This document shows, in pieces, positions 30,765 through 42,226 of a stretch of DNA of 64,000 nucleotides. Source of the DNA: Pyrenochaeta sp. MPI-SDFR-AT-0127 (taxonomy: Eukaryota; Ascomycota; Dothideomycetes; Pleosporales; Cucurbitariaceae). Below the pieces are notes generated by a model. The model was given only the letters and a program-made list of their open reading frames with translations. It had not been told where the DNA came from and did no database searches. The position numbers were made by a program, and so were the translations under genes. The DNA lies in NCBI GenBank assembly GCA_020747015.1, contig JAGTJM010000059.1, positions 62,001 through 126,000 of the forward strand. Direction: 5' to 3'. The stretch's first letter is position 1; each line of letters begins with the position of its first letter.

Positions 30765-32799
30765 ATGCTTCGCGTTCCTTTCTTCCTCCGAGCTTCACCC
30801 AAACCACGACTTTGCACTGCAGCGACAAACACCACCAGAACTCTTCACAGTTCAATGCGCCTAAACCAAGTCATGGCGCACCTCGATACTCCCCCTGCAT
30901 CTAATTCTTCCTCCAGCGAGAGGCATACCTTGCAAAGCCTACCCAAATCGAACGTCTTCACACAGAATCTCCCCGCGGACGCCGCCTTTCCCACACCCAA
31001 AGATTCACACGATGCACCCCGGCAAACGCTCGGCCCACGCTTGGTCAAAGAAGCGCTTTACACTTATGTGCGGCCTGATCCCCAGGGAGACTCTGAGCTT
31101 CTGGCCGTCAGCCAGCGTGCACTGCAGGACATTGGGCTGAAGGAGGAAGAGGCAACTACAGACGAGTTCAAGGACGTGGTGGCGGGCAAGAAGACACTGG
31201 CCTGGGACGAGGCGAAGCCAGATGAAGGCATATACCCTTGGGCACAGTGCTATGGCGGATATCAGTTTGGACAATGGGCGGGCCAGCTCGGAGACGGACG
31301 CGCTATTTCATTGTTCGAGTCTACGAATCCATCAACGCGCACGCGGTACGAGATCCAGCTCAAGGGCGCAGGACGAACACCATACTCACGGTTTGCCGAC
31401 GGCCGAGCAGTGCTACGTTCCTCAATCAGAGAGTTTGTTGTGTCGGAATACTTGAATGCGATCGGTATACCCTCGACCAGAGCGCTGGCGCTCACGCTGA
31501 ATAACGGGAGTAAGATCATGCGCGAGAGGGTCGAGCCAGGTGCTATCGTGACACGATTTGCTCAGAGCTGGATTCGCCTCGGGACATTCGATCTTCAACG
31601 TATACGCGGAGATCGCAACACCCTACGTACACTCGCAGACTACACAGCTGAGCATGTCTACGGTGGCTGGGACAAGCTCCCCAGCAAACTGCCATCTGGC
31701 GATGTGAAAGAGACACACGCCCAGGTCTCGACCGGCGCTTCGAAGGAGGCAATCGAAGGCGATGGTCTTGACGCCGAGAATCGCTACGTGCGACTCTACC
31801 GAGCCATCATTCGTGCAAATGCTCTCACCGTCGCAAAATGGCAGGCCTATGGCTTCATGAACGGCGTGCTCAACACAGACAACACCTCCATCCTTGGTCT
31901 TAGCATCGATTTCGGACCTTTCGCGTTTCTCGACACATTCGACCCAACGTACACACCAAACCATGACGATCACATGCTACGATACAGCTATCGCAACCAG
32001 CCAACCATCATCTGGTGGAACTTGGTACGACTGGGTGAAGCATTGGGCGAGATGATGGGTGCAGGGGACAAGGTGGATAATGAGGTGTTTGTGGAAAAGG
32101 GCGTCACAGAAGGGCAAGCAGATGAGCTCGTCAAGCGGGCAGAAGGTGTCATCGATCGCTGCGGGGAGGAATACAAGGCCGTTTTCCTCGCCGAGTACAA
32201 ACGCATCATGACAGCTCGGCTTGGGTTAAAGACACAAAAGGACTCCGACTTCAGCGACCTCATGTCCGAACTCCTAGACTGTCTTGAGGCATTCGAACTT
32301 GACTTTCACCATGCTTTCCGAAGACTAGGCGCCATCAAGCTCTCGGAAGTCGAGACGGCAGATCAGAGGAAAGATGTTGCCGGCCGCTTCTTCAAATCCA
32401 ACGACGCGCCTCGACAAGAATCTGAGTCGCGAGAGCGCATTGGGAACTGGCTTGAGAAGTGGTCTGCGCGCGTGAAGGAAGACTGGGGCGAGGGTAAAGA
32501 CGAAGAGAGACAAGCCGCCATGCATGCTGTCAATCCTAACGTAAGTCACTCCCAGGTCCGCCTTGTCAGTTAGACACAAGTAGCTAACTATATCCTAGTT
32601 CGTACCCCGCTCCTGGATCCTCGACGAGCTCATCGACCGCGTTGAGAAGAAAGGAGAGCGCGAGATTCTACCACAGATTATGAAACTCACTCTAGACCCG
32701 TTCCAAGAGAACTGGGAGTGGAATACTGATGAGGAAGAGAGGTTCTGTGGAGATGTGCCCAAGTACAAGGGTATGATGCAGTGTAGTTGTAGTTCGTAG
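30765..32799 (+). CDS. Mitochondrial protein adenylyltransferase SelO (UPF0061/YdiU family)
   Basis: Exons 30765-32540 and 32599-32799, with a 58-nt intron (GTAAGT...CCTAG); product 658 residues. The N-terminus (MLRVPFFLRASPKPRLC, then TRTLHSSMRLNQ) is basic and looks like a mitochondrial presequence. Family motifs are YGGYQFGQWAGQLGDGRA, IQLKGAGRTPYSRFADGRA, LRSSIREFVVSEYLNAIGIPS and LSIDFGPFAFLD. The pseudokinase-fold enzyme AMPylates proteins in mitochondria and protects against oxidative stress in other organisms. The second exon supplies NFVPRSWILDELI and the extreme C-terminus MMQCSCSS, with cysteine at the site occupied by selenocysteine in vertebrate SelO. Without the intron call the protein would lose this end. 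Confidence 0.95.
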
Positions 32800-32905
32800 A
32801 TATATTACCATGGCCAGTGTGTAGATATACTCAAGACTTGTCTCAGAGCAAAAGAACCATGCCATGTAGATAATTGTGATTATAATCCAGAGCCAGCCAG
32901 ATTAC

Positions 32906-34453
32906 TCAATCCACACCACCAACCAAATACTCCCCAACCTCGATATTAACATTTCGTCCCAATGCTCGAGCATACTCCCACCCAAAGTTCACCCTCCATC
33001 GTCCACCCATTTCAAGGGCATCGTTACTTCCCGCCCCGCCCGCTCTCACTAATAAGCGCATGCTTGTCAACGTAGCAATTTGGGTATACAGATCCGCGAC
33101 TTGTGGTACACTGTCTACTAGCAATGCCCTGAATATTGCCAGCAATCTGTCCAGCGGGAATGGACTGGGCGTCAGCAAATGTCGCGAAATCTTGCGATGT
33201 TTCGAGCCCGTGCGTTTCGATGTTACGGAAAAGGAGGCAGCACTTGGTGCGCGTCGCTTGTTCTTTCGCTTATCCGTGTGTTTCATAAAGTATGTTACAT
33301 CGGTCCTGGAAGGATTGTATGAGGCAAGGTATGCGGCGATGAGGAGGTGGGTTGTGTAGTATGGGAGGTCGTGGACAGTCATTTTTGCCGGTTTCTTCTT
33401 GCTCGGCGTTGCTGGCTCCATCACGCCATTTGTTGAGATGCCGTTCTCAACGGAAGGCGGATTTATGATGCGGTCCAGCACCGAGTCTTCGAGTTGGAAG
33501 AGGTGCCGCCGATTCACCATGAGGCGGGAGAAGTCGCGTGTGCCGAATTGTCCAGAGACGACGGGCTCAACGAAAGGCCTCCATAGTCTCATTGCGCAGC
33601 TCCTAAAGCTCACTAAATCCCTTCCTGTATGCTTGCTCATGCTCTCGAACACAGCTGTAGTAAAGCGGCCCCAAAGCCACTCATCGTCTTCGGCGGCGAG
33701 ATCGGGCGTGTAGTCTGGAAATTGGACTAGCGAAGGGGGGCTGAGGAATATCTTTGGTGGGTTGGCTCCGATTAAAGTCAGAATTTGGGATCGAGAGTAG
33801 GCCGGGAATTCGAGAAAGACAGCCGCAGATGAGTGCAGTATCGAAGGTATGAGCGCGAGGGTTGTGGTGAGGATGAGGGAGATCTGAGGAATCTATTATG
33901 AAGCGTTAGCCAGGCTATTCTTATCAACTGTAATGAAATGATTCGTACAGTCTCTCCTAATCTGTTTAACGCAGCAGTCAATGTCCCCCCTCCTTCCCTC
34001 AATTGATCAACCGCATCTAGGACCAGGATAAACTTTCTTCTGCCTTCTAACATCTTTCCCATATTCACACAAAGAGCACTGAGGTTCTCTGTCCGTGCAT
34101 ACGGTCGTCTATCGATCTTTTCATCGTCGAACGCGTCGAGCGCATCTAAGCTGGCTGCGACAATACGCTCGAGGAGATGTCGTGTGGTGATGCATTCGCG
34201 AACGTTGATAACAACATGTGGTATTCTCGAGATCTGAAAGAAAGATCGCACAATTGAAGTCTTTCCCGTTGCAGCGAGGCCGTATATGTTCAGGAAGGGT
34301 GGGGATGGCAGATGCGCCTGTGAACGAGTTAGTCGGTGGTTGGGGTGTGAATCATGGAGGACGAACACTATAGAGTGCTGCAAGACATTGTATCTGCTGT
34401 TCACGACAAAGGAACTCGGAATTGAGCTGTGCTATAATCTCGTCGGGCAACAT
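32906..34453 (-). CDS. ORC5: Origin recognition complex subunit 5
   Basis: Exons 34453-34367, 34317-33949 and 33892-32906, with introns of 49 nt (donor GTTCGT, a weak form) and 56 nt; product 480 residues. The AAA+ domain opens with PPFLNIYGLAATGKTSIV (Walker A near residues 36-46). VLDAVDQLRE is the Walker B region. The middle segment GETIPQISLILTT spans the second junction in frame. The C-terminal winged-helix region includes YYTTHLLIAAYLASYNP and DVTYFMKHTDKRKNKRR, a signature of ORC5. It acts in the nucleus in origin licensing. It is convergent with SelO, about 100 bp apart. The first donor is unusual, but it is the phase-consistent choice. Confidence 0.92.
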
Positions 34454-34719
34454 CGATACGGCTGTAGTAGAGAACGCAGTGCGTGGACGTTGATCATCGT
34501 GAATCGTGAAAGCGCGCTAGTTTGGCGCCAACGCGATGGCACGTGCATAGCCATAGAGAGCGTTCAGCCTTGTGGATAGCCTGACGTTTCAGCCTTTCTA
34601 CAAGAGAAGATGGTTTCTTCTATGACTTTGCTCTCTCGTTCTCTGCGGCTGTTATGCTTTCTCTACCATTATAAATGAGATCTTGAAGCATTCAAACTAG
34701 CCCATATTTCGAGTGACAC

Positions 34720-35133
34720 ATGATGGCTAGCTTGAGCGAGACTGCAAGCATCATCACTGTCCTGCAATTATGCAGTAAGATTGTTAAGTACATCGGCAAT
34801 GTTCAAAGTGCTTCGAAAGACCGCAAGCGGCTTCGAGACGAGATCCGAGCGTGTGAACGCATACTTCAAGAACTAAAAGACGACGCTGACGATTCCGAAG
34901 GAGAGGCATGGGTAGACACAATAAAAGCTCTTGAGAGACCTGATGGACCATTGATTCGTCTCCTGGAAGTGCTTCAAGTGGAAGCGAAATTTCAAACCAA
35001 AGACAGCCTAAGAAAATCATTGAGATGGCTATCCATGGAGAAGGATGTACTGAAGCTAATTGAGATGATCGAGCAAGAGAAAAGACTTCTGAATCTAGCA
35101 ATTTCAAATAAAACTGGAATACTTCTAATATAG
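34720..35133 (+). CDS. Orphan Helo-like N-terminal domain protein, probably truncated
   Basis: A 137-residue frame matching the helical N-terminal domain (Helo-like_N type) that normally heads fungal NACHT-ankyrin STAND proteins. Features are LSETASIITVLQLCSKIVKY (about 4-23), then ASKDRKRLRDEIRACERIL and ALERPDGPLIRLLEVLQ, ending KRLLNLAISNKTG. In full-length proteins the NACHT domain follows this last helix; here a stop comes seven residues later. Nothing resembling NACHT or ankyrin repeats was found downstream to 36282. It may be a truncated gene or a stand-alone death-fold effector. Confidence 0.65.
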   Translation: MMASLSETASIITVLQLCSKIVKYIGNVQSASKDRKRLRDEIRACERILQELKDDADDSEGEAWVDTIKALERPDGPLIRLLEVLQVEAKFQTKDSLRKSLRWLSMEKDVLKLIEMIEQEKRLLNLAISNKTGILLI

Positions 35134-36282
35134 ATACAAATGTGGTCTAGGGAACGAAGCTGGCAGCTCGTGGAGTTGACTTGGCTGTTCAAAGGCAGTA
35201 CACATGGAAACCAAGTCGAACTAAAATAATCCGGGTATGTTCTCTTATAACTTCAAGGAGGGCAGATGGGCGTAAAAAGCGGCATCAACAATATGCACGA
35301 GCCCCCTTTGACCAAGAAACGGCTGAGCGTCAGTTTATTCTTGGCTGGCTTACACCAGTTGGTCATGCTTTGCAGCAGCAAGATGTGATCAGTCGGTGAC
35401 AGGAAGGTACTGATAAATGACTTATAGCCTCGGATCAATATCAAGGCTGGTTGAGAGGAAATGAAGAGACATTATTTTGCCCAGGTCTTTTAAGGGCTAG
35501 GGAACGGCCATAGCGTATGTGATGAATTTACATGTGGCATCGATAGCTTCGAATCACAGTGCTTCAGGCACCCCACCTTACAAAATAATTGCGAGGGCCT
35601 TCATATTCATCAGATCTCTTATGAACTGCGTTGGCGAGAATGGCAGTAAACATGGTTTGTGCCCAAAATGTCTACCATAAAAATCCGGCTAATCTGCATT
35701 CTCACGCACAAGGCAGGCAAAGTACAGTACGAACAGGCGTGTGAGCTTTGGCCTTGATTTGTTCAAGGAATAAAAAGATTCGATGTCATAGCAATATAAG
35801 GGCTTTCATTTTTCTGGACCGCACTGATGGTGTTCTCGTTTTTTATTCGCCAAAGGCATGCTCGGTGCCAGCTCGACCAGTAAAAGAGCTGAGGCTCAGC
35901 CTCGCAATGTGCAGCGACGCTTGGCGGGGTAAGTGAACATCTGACACCTGGCAACGATTAGTATCTCATCAAGCCTTCTCTGGCTATCTAAGATACTCTT
36001 GGATATTCCTGTAAAAACACCATATTGGCCTCTTTTGACTAAAGAGGGGTTAATTCATACACCTTGGATGTCGAGTTGGGGGACTCTCCCGATCAGCCTT
36101 TCCTCCTGCTATGGTGTTACGTAGTTGTCAGTACCCCTACTCAGACACCTCCAAAACTCAGAAGTTCAATGATAAACCCATAACTCTAAAGGGCTGCAGC
36201 GAGCTCACTACTTTTTGCTCCAGTTCTATGATAACCTTCCAGAGCCACCTTTCTCTACCTTTAATAGATCAAACGGACCACT
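35134..36282. other. Intergenic, no gene recognised
   Basis: This 1.15-kb interval has short frames only. It was checked for the NACHT/ankyrin continuation of the orphan Helo-like domain; none was seen. The last 200 bp before 36283 form the promoter of the next gene. Confidence 0.5.
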
Positions 36283-39200
36283 ATGGCAAAACCGCTTCAC
36301 TCGAAAGATGATAATCGCAGCCATGAGAAATCCGCTGTCATCAGCCCAGTGATAGTGCCTGATCCCCCTCGGCAGGCTTCGTTCCTGACTTCCCTTACAC
36401 TGAAAGATCCTGGTTCACACAACAGCAAATGGTCGAGTCCGCAATTCCAGGATCTGCAAACCTTCCACACGATTACGAATGGGGGTGGTTCAATCGTTCT
36501 GCCAGCCATTCAATGTGTAATTCCTAAAGGTTTCTTTTTGTCAGAGGACAGAGTTTGGACCTGTTACCGACGAAATTACTTTGCAGTGCGCTGCTCATAC
36601 TCTCTTCTACCTACTATTGACCCACGGAACCTTTTCCTCTCCTCTCTGGATGGCCATGATGAGTTATCAGGATCCAAAAAGATTCAATCCATCGCCCTGG
36701 CTCTTAGTGCAATGGTTGATGATCAGAATGCCAAGACTGTTGGTCTCTATCAGCATACCCCAAAGCGAAACCAAGGACCAGAGATAGACTTGGAACCTGT
36801 AATATTATGGCCGGTATCACTTCCACCGTCAGATGACCCTTCCATTGAGCATTCAAAACATGCAATCACAACTGGCTCTCATGGAGATGATCGAACCTTG
36901 CTTGCCCAACCTGTTCAGCAGAAAAACTGGGATCTGTCAACTATTGAGACAGGCCAATCAAAAGAGACACTAGCGACAGTCCACAATTTTGAACGCTGCC
37001 AATTCAAGTCGGCTACTGCAAATAATGGCAAACGTCGTGCACAACAGCAGTACTATGCCGTCGCAGTGTCATTACTCGTAGACATTCGATCGAGTTCTGA
37101 ATTGCCTCCACGATGGGTCAAAGTTGCTCAGAGATGTGCAAGAGGACTGGTTGTCCGTGGCCGAAGTCCTAGTCATTACTCTTCAGAAGGAGCCAAGAAT
37201 ATTCATCCGCTCTCTGAGTTTCCAGGGCCCCTGCCCACGCAAAACGATGTTCAATACCTTCCCACTGATCAGGGTTCTGCTATCCGACCTCTCGATCACA
37301 ACAATAGTCTTCTTATCCCATCGTACAGTATCGAACGGACTCATCCTGGGAATGCAAAAGCTCGCCTATCTCAGATTCCAGCCCAAGCCAAAAATGATAA
37401 TGGCCATAACTCAAAAGTATTTCTAGATGACTCATCTATATCGTCCTGTGGAACAATGATTGAGGGTGTAGCTGCATCAGGCTCATCATTTACTTATGTG
37501 GAAAAGGGGGCAAATCATGCGGAGCAATTAACAGCTTTGATCACCAGTTTCGGTGAAGTCAGGGAACTTGTGGAGGCGTGCTTTGCCATGGATATTGCAA
37601 ACCGAGCCGAAAGAAACATCCGCCGGCTTCTTAGGATATTTGCTGTCAAACTCCGCTCAGAGGCTTCTGTCCAAGCAGACATTGTAATCGCTCGTGTTCT
37701 CAGACGGAATGTGAAGCAGATAGCGAGCTCACTAAATGTCCAGAAGGCCGAGCTCCATCTGCCACTCGACCAAATACCCACTTCAAAGGACTATTCTATT
37801 GGCCAATACCTCTCTGAGGACGTAGTAGATGGGAAGATCGCAAGAGCACCAGATTCTGCTATCCTTGGCAGTGTGAATCAGTGGGAAGCTCTTCGTCAGA
37901 GTGAAAATACTCCTGATGACCCTACTGGATCTCCAATGGTCCAAGATTCATTGCCTACCAAAGGCTTACCAATCAACGACGATTTGTCAAGCACAGACGA
38001 ATCTGGCGATGAAAAGAGTGATGTAGACCCGGTTGAAATGGGGCATAAATCACAAGCTCTCGACCTCGAGAGGGTACGGGCATTTCTTCACGATAGCGAA
38101 GCTCTTGAAGAATTCCGCGAGGGACTTTTGGACTTTCGTATTGCCATGGAAAATGCTCAACGTAATCGCATGATCATGGCGGAAATTCGAACGGAGCCAC
38201 AACAACAACAACAACAACAACGTCTCGGCTCAAGATTGTTGAGCATTGGGACATATTGGGGCAGTAACATCCGTTGGCTACGTAGAGTGCTGAGACCTTC
38301 AGTAAAACGAGGTTTTCGACGTATAGAATGGGTTTGTGTTAGTGGCATCGTTCACAAAGAGCACCAATTGGACACTGCTAATGAATGACAGGAATGCGGT
38401 GAAGAACTCTATGCAGATTTCAATAATGATGATTCCATAGCTATAGATGCGCTGGAGGCAAGCCTACGTCAAGCTGCTCATTCTTCTGATACGGGTGACA
38501 GACCAGGAACTTCCACTATTGCAACTCAAGGCTGCAACGACGAAGATGGAGGCCAGCTAACACTACCTGCTGATCAGGTGCAAGGATCACCAGACCAAAA
38601 ACACGTAGCCGTCAATCCCAGCAGGTTGCTGTCAAATGGCAATGAGAGGGATGGCTATGTTGATCCGCGGTACCTAGCCATATGCACTTCGACAGGTGGT
38701 ATCTACAAAATATTGACCGAAATTGACGTGTCGAATATGAAGTCGGATGCTGAGTTATTTGCAGCAGTCAAGACTGTGTATCAAAGCTCGAGGAAATCAA
38801 AAATGCATCTGTCAATGCTTTTCAGGCCTGTCAGCGTTGAGTTCATTCAGGTATGTGGTCGAGCCCTGAGCCACGTCCAAGTTCAACTATAATGGCTCGA
38901 TAATAACATCATCCCCCGAGATTAGTTCACCGTTTGGAGTATTCATCGAGGTTATATTTCAATTTGTGATCGGCCGAGATGTGTGCCACCCAAAGATGAT
39001 GCCTCCTACGAATTTACTCCCAGGCCGCTACAGCCACTTCCTCCGGTGCCTCCAGAGGTTTTTGTCCATTCTTTGGAGCACAAAGAAAGCGCCACAGGTG
39101 TGGCAAGATACGTCTGGACTCCGCGATTGCCTAAACGGACTGGCAAACGAGTTATCGAGTGCGACATCCCGACATATGCCTGGGGCATCTATATTCGAGA

Positions 39201-39387
39201 GGGACCGCATCGTACTTTCGTGTTCTGGATGGTAATGGTAACAGTAATCCTAAGTGTTGTACTCTGCATCATCTGGGCATCACTGAAGGGCGATGTTCAA
39301 GGCGGTTCGGGATTAGGAGCTTTGATTATTGCTGTCCCCTCTGTCATCATGGCAGCTTTTATGTTTAAGATTAGCGACGCTTCTTAA
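36283..39387 (+). CDS. Large protein with C-terminal membrane helices, uncharacterised fungal family
   Basis: Exons 36283-38331, 38392-38850 and 38926-39387, with introns of 60 and 75 nt; product 989 residues. The N-terminal part has an ordered region (VLPAIQCVIPKGFFLSEDRVWTCYRRNYFAV) and then disordered sequence. An amphipathic helical region follows around residues 410-500 and a polyglutamine run near 643. The first junction restores RRIEWECGEELYADF and the second IQFTVWSIHRGYISICD. The end (WGIYIREGPHRTFVFWMVMV, then two hydrophobic helices to MAAFMFKI) matches a recurrent Pezizomycotina family usually annotated as hypothetical. No catalytic site was recognised. Confidence 0.82.
38200..38220 (+). 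repeat. (CAA)7 microsatellite in coding sequence
   Basis: Seven consecutive CAA codons encode seven glutamines in the 989-residue protein. The tract is short and likely length-polymorphic between strains. Confidence 0.85.
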
Positions 39388-40267
39388 GTACTGAGGCCTA
39401 AAAGAGCAGACCTTAAAGTTGAATACTCTATATATTCCTCTTGACGCTTATCTATAGCCGTACACAAGGCAGTGGTGCCCCAAATGATCTTTAAATCACC
39501 AATGTACTATGGTTTACTGAATCCGCGCTGTGCCAAGGTATTAATCTAATTGGGTACCAAAATCTGCCTGAACGCTCTTTAACATACTTACTACACCCTT
39601 CGACTTGTGACAGTGTTCCAAATATCTATTACGCTTAGTGGCCTCCCGATATGTGATTTCCACCAATCTGGATGCCACAACAAACAACGTTCACACTAGA
39701 GAGAGATAAGATGAATTTGTAAACTGCATGTTTCTGCTCGGCATCTCAAAGTGCAAATCCACTCGTCAAGCCCACTGCTGATATACTTTGCTTAGCATGT
39801 TTTCTGAAAGAGTGAATACCAAGCTAGGGTATTCTCCGAATACTCCTTAGATGCAGATAGTCACCTTAAGTACTTCTATGTCATGGTTTTGACCAGATGA
39901 TTGCTGTGCTAGAAATGCAGACTCTGTAGGCTAGATGTAGAGTCAATACGCGTCTCACATACAGCTCATACGTTTGTGCTTACGGATATGCAGCATCTTC
40001 CCAAACAATCTCTATTTCTTATCATTTCTATATACTCCATGTTGATGAATCCTGAATAGATTTCAAAGAGATTAAGTCTTTGGTCACAATGAGAAGCGCG
40101 CATTATTGAAAGGTCATTACAATGATATACTTGTTACTCCGTGTTCAGCTAATCATACGAATTCTAATTGTCTGCGCCCGTTCTCGATTGAACTATCAGT
40201 TCAGCGTGTAATGTTCATGCGCCATGTAGTGCCCTCTATCCAATGCAGCCAACAATGTTCTTCCGAT
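39388..40267. other. Convergent intergenic, no gene
   Basis: This 880-bp AT-rich interval lies between the 3' ends of the 989-residue protein gene and TAD3. No coding signal was seen. Confidence 0.55.
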
Positions 40268-41626
40268 CTAAACCTGCAATGTCTCATTCAAGGTCGTGCC
40301 TGCGTGGGCTACTTTTGCGTCCTCGTTAAACTCCCACGCCAAGAACTTCCAATTGAGCTCGCTTGGTCGCCAGAAAAGGCCATGCTTCAGACCACTTCCT
40401 TTGGGGGACGAGTCTCTAGCATCGTCTGCAGTCATACCACCAGTGTGCGGCATACGTTTTTCGAAGATACAGCGCCGAAATCGAGAATGGAGAATCGCCA
40501 TTGAACACATGACACAGGGCTCGTTCGTAAGGTAGATGTCCAGGTCGACACACAGGTACCCACTTGAGGCGATATTATCCTTCTCGTAGTATAGCTTTTC
40601 TACCTCTGTGAGAGGGCTATCGCAAAAGAGTGAGCGATCCAGGTATGCAGGGTCAGTGCCGCTAACGCGAAGACGCTTCTTCGCAACCATGGCAATGGCG
40701 CGGAGCACAGCGTGAGCCATAACATTGCCACTGCCGGTGTGTTTTTCTGCGGTGCCTGTTGGTGATCGCCAGCGGCAGTCGCCTGCCACAGCAATGATTT
40801 CAGGTATATTCTTCGTTCTATCAACCACAACGACACCAAGGTCCTCACCCAGACATTGGCTTGAGATTTGTTGGCCAGCCGCCCTCGCCAGCGCAAGCCA
40901 GGATCCTGCTTCTCCCTCGATCTCATCTGTGTTGCGCTGTACAAGACTCGGGTGGGGTCCGTACGGATTGGTATTCTTGTACGAAATGGGCCAGTACTGC
41001 TCACTCCACTGGGCAGCCTGTTCGGCAGATGTAGGTGCCAGTGATGGTACTGTCACGTAGAAGATTCTTGGTGGGGCGGACTTGCCGTCAAAAGGCGGGC
41101 ACTGGCGAATGAGGCTGAACAGGTCGGCATGCTGGATATGACGCGTAGGGCAGAGCAGGAAGTAGCGCACTAGATCCATATCTTCAGTAACTTGCTCACT
41201 AGCACTGGCATCATCGCCATCGGCAAGCGGAGACGAGGACGGAGGAAGTGGAAACGAGGGCAACGATGCAGGAGATGTAGCTAATGATGCTGTGGTGGCA
41301 GGATCATCGTCATCACCTCTCGGAAGCCTCGCAGGCGGATGGAACTGCTTCTGCAGATAGGGTGGCAGAAACTTGAACTGCACAACGCGTCGCAGGTGAG
41401 ATATCTCAGACGTCTTGAAGTCGGAAATAGTTGCTTGCACGACACTGCACGGTTAGCAAGAGATTAATGTGCCATATCAGGAGTGAATGGCTCACTCCTT
41501 GATAACGTTGGCAAATTTGGCCGGGACCTCGACCACATAGGCGCTGTGCGTTTCCAGGCTGGCGCGGACCTCGTCTTTCGTCCGAAGAGGGACAAGACGT
41601 CCGACGAGTGGCGCTGGTGTGCTCAT
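40268..41626 (-). CDS. TAD3: tRNA A34-to-inosine deaminase regulatory subunit Tad3 (ADAT3)
   Basis: Exons 41626-41496 and 41444-40268, with a 51-nt intron (GTGAGC...GTGCAG); product 435 residues. The start MSTPAPLVGRLVPLRTKDEV is typical, whereas a longer upstream frame is not conserved-looking. The C-terminal cytidine-deaminase fold shows GNVMAHAVLRAI (His near residue 288) and NEPCVMCSMAILHSRFRRC (cysteines near 354-357) as zinc ligands. The catalytic glutamate of the HAE motif is valine here (HAV), as is normal for Tad3, which is inactive alone and pairs with Tad2 to make inosine at the wobble position. The end is HGLFWRPSELNWKFLAWEF. It shares a divergent promoter with the MFS gene. Confidence 0.94.
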
Positions 41627-42226
41627 AGCATCGTCTGCGGACCGTGACACTGCGCACTGCGCTGGAGAGAAGGTGTGGGGAGGTGGATGTTGAAGAGAGA
41701 AGACCGCACAAACACAACAAATGTTCCAAGCCCCAGCCACGGTCGGTCTTTCATTGACCCGGGCCGTCCTTACTCGCTAATCACCCGCCCACCAGTTCGT
41801 TCCTCACCACCCAACAATCACGGAGAAAGCTCGAGTCAGGACGGGCGCATGATCACTGGTTTCTAGCTACTACCGGTACGCGAAATGGCAAGCGATGGCC
41901 ACATGCCAGTCGCGACCTGGTATGCGGTGAAGAATCGCTTCACCTGCCCCCATGCAATGGATCGACAATCGTGCCACTGACATGGGGCCCCGCATAATTG
42001 CCGATGAGCTTCACCTAAACGAAGCCTGGCGGGCCCATGACCCCGGATTACTTCAACTGCCGGCATGTTGACCGTGATTTGTCACCCCGCTACATGTCGC
42101 GGTACCGTGTCATGTAGGAAGCCTCGACCAAGTGTTGGCGACTCGATTCTTTACCTATTCATTGTACATCTATAAATTGCGTCTACTTGCTGGTCATTGT
42201 CTTGTCGCGATCCAGAAGAAACCATC
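41627..42226. promoter_or_regulatory. Divergent promoter between TAD3 and the MFS transporter gene
   Basis: A 600-bp region between divergent genes. The half nearest the transporter carries a TATA element and a GATAA-poor, GC-mixed sequence. No intervening gene was recognised. Confidence 0.5.
42171..42177 (+). promoter_or_regulatory. TATA box of the MFS transporter gene
   Basis: TATAAAT lies 56 bp upstream of the ATG at 42227, a plausible core-promoter position for a regulated, non-housekeeping gene. Confidence 0.5.

Noticed and set aside
40268..41626. Loss of the catalytic glutamate (HAV for HAE) in TAD3 as a damaging mutation
   Set aside because: Replacement of this glutamate is the normal state of the Tad3 subunit, which supports Tad2 rather than catalysing.
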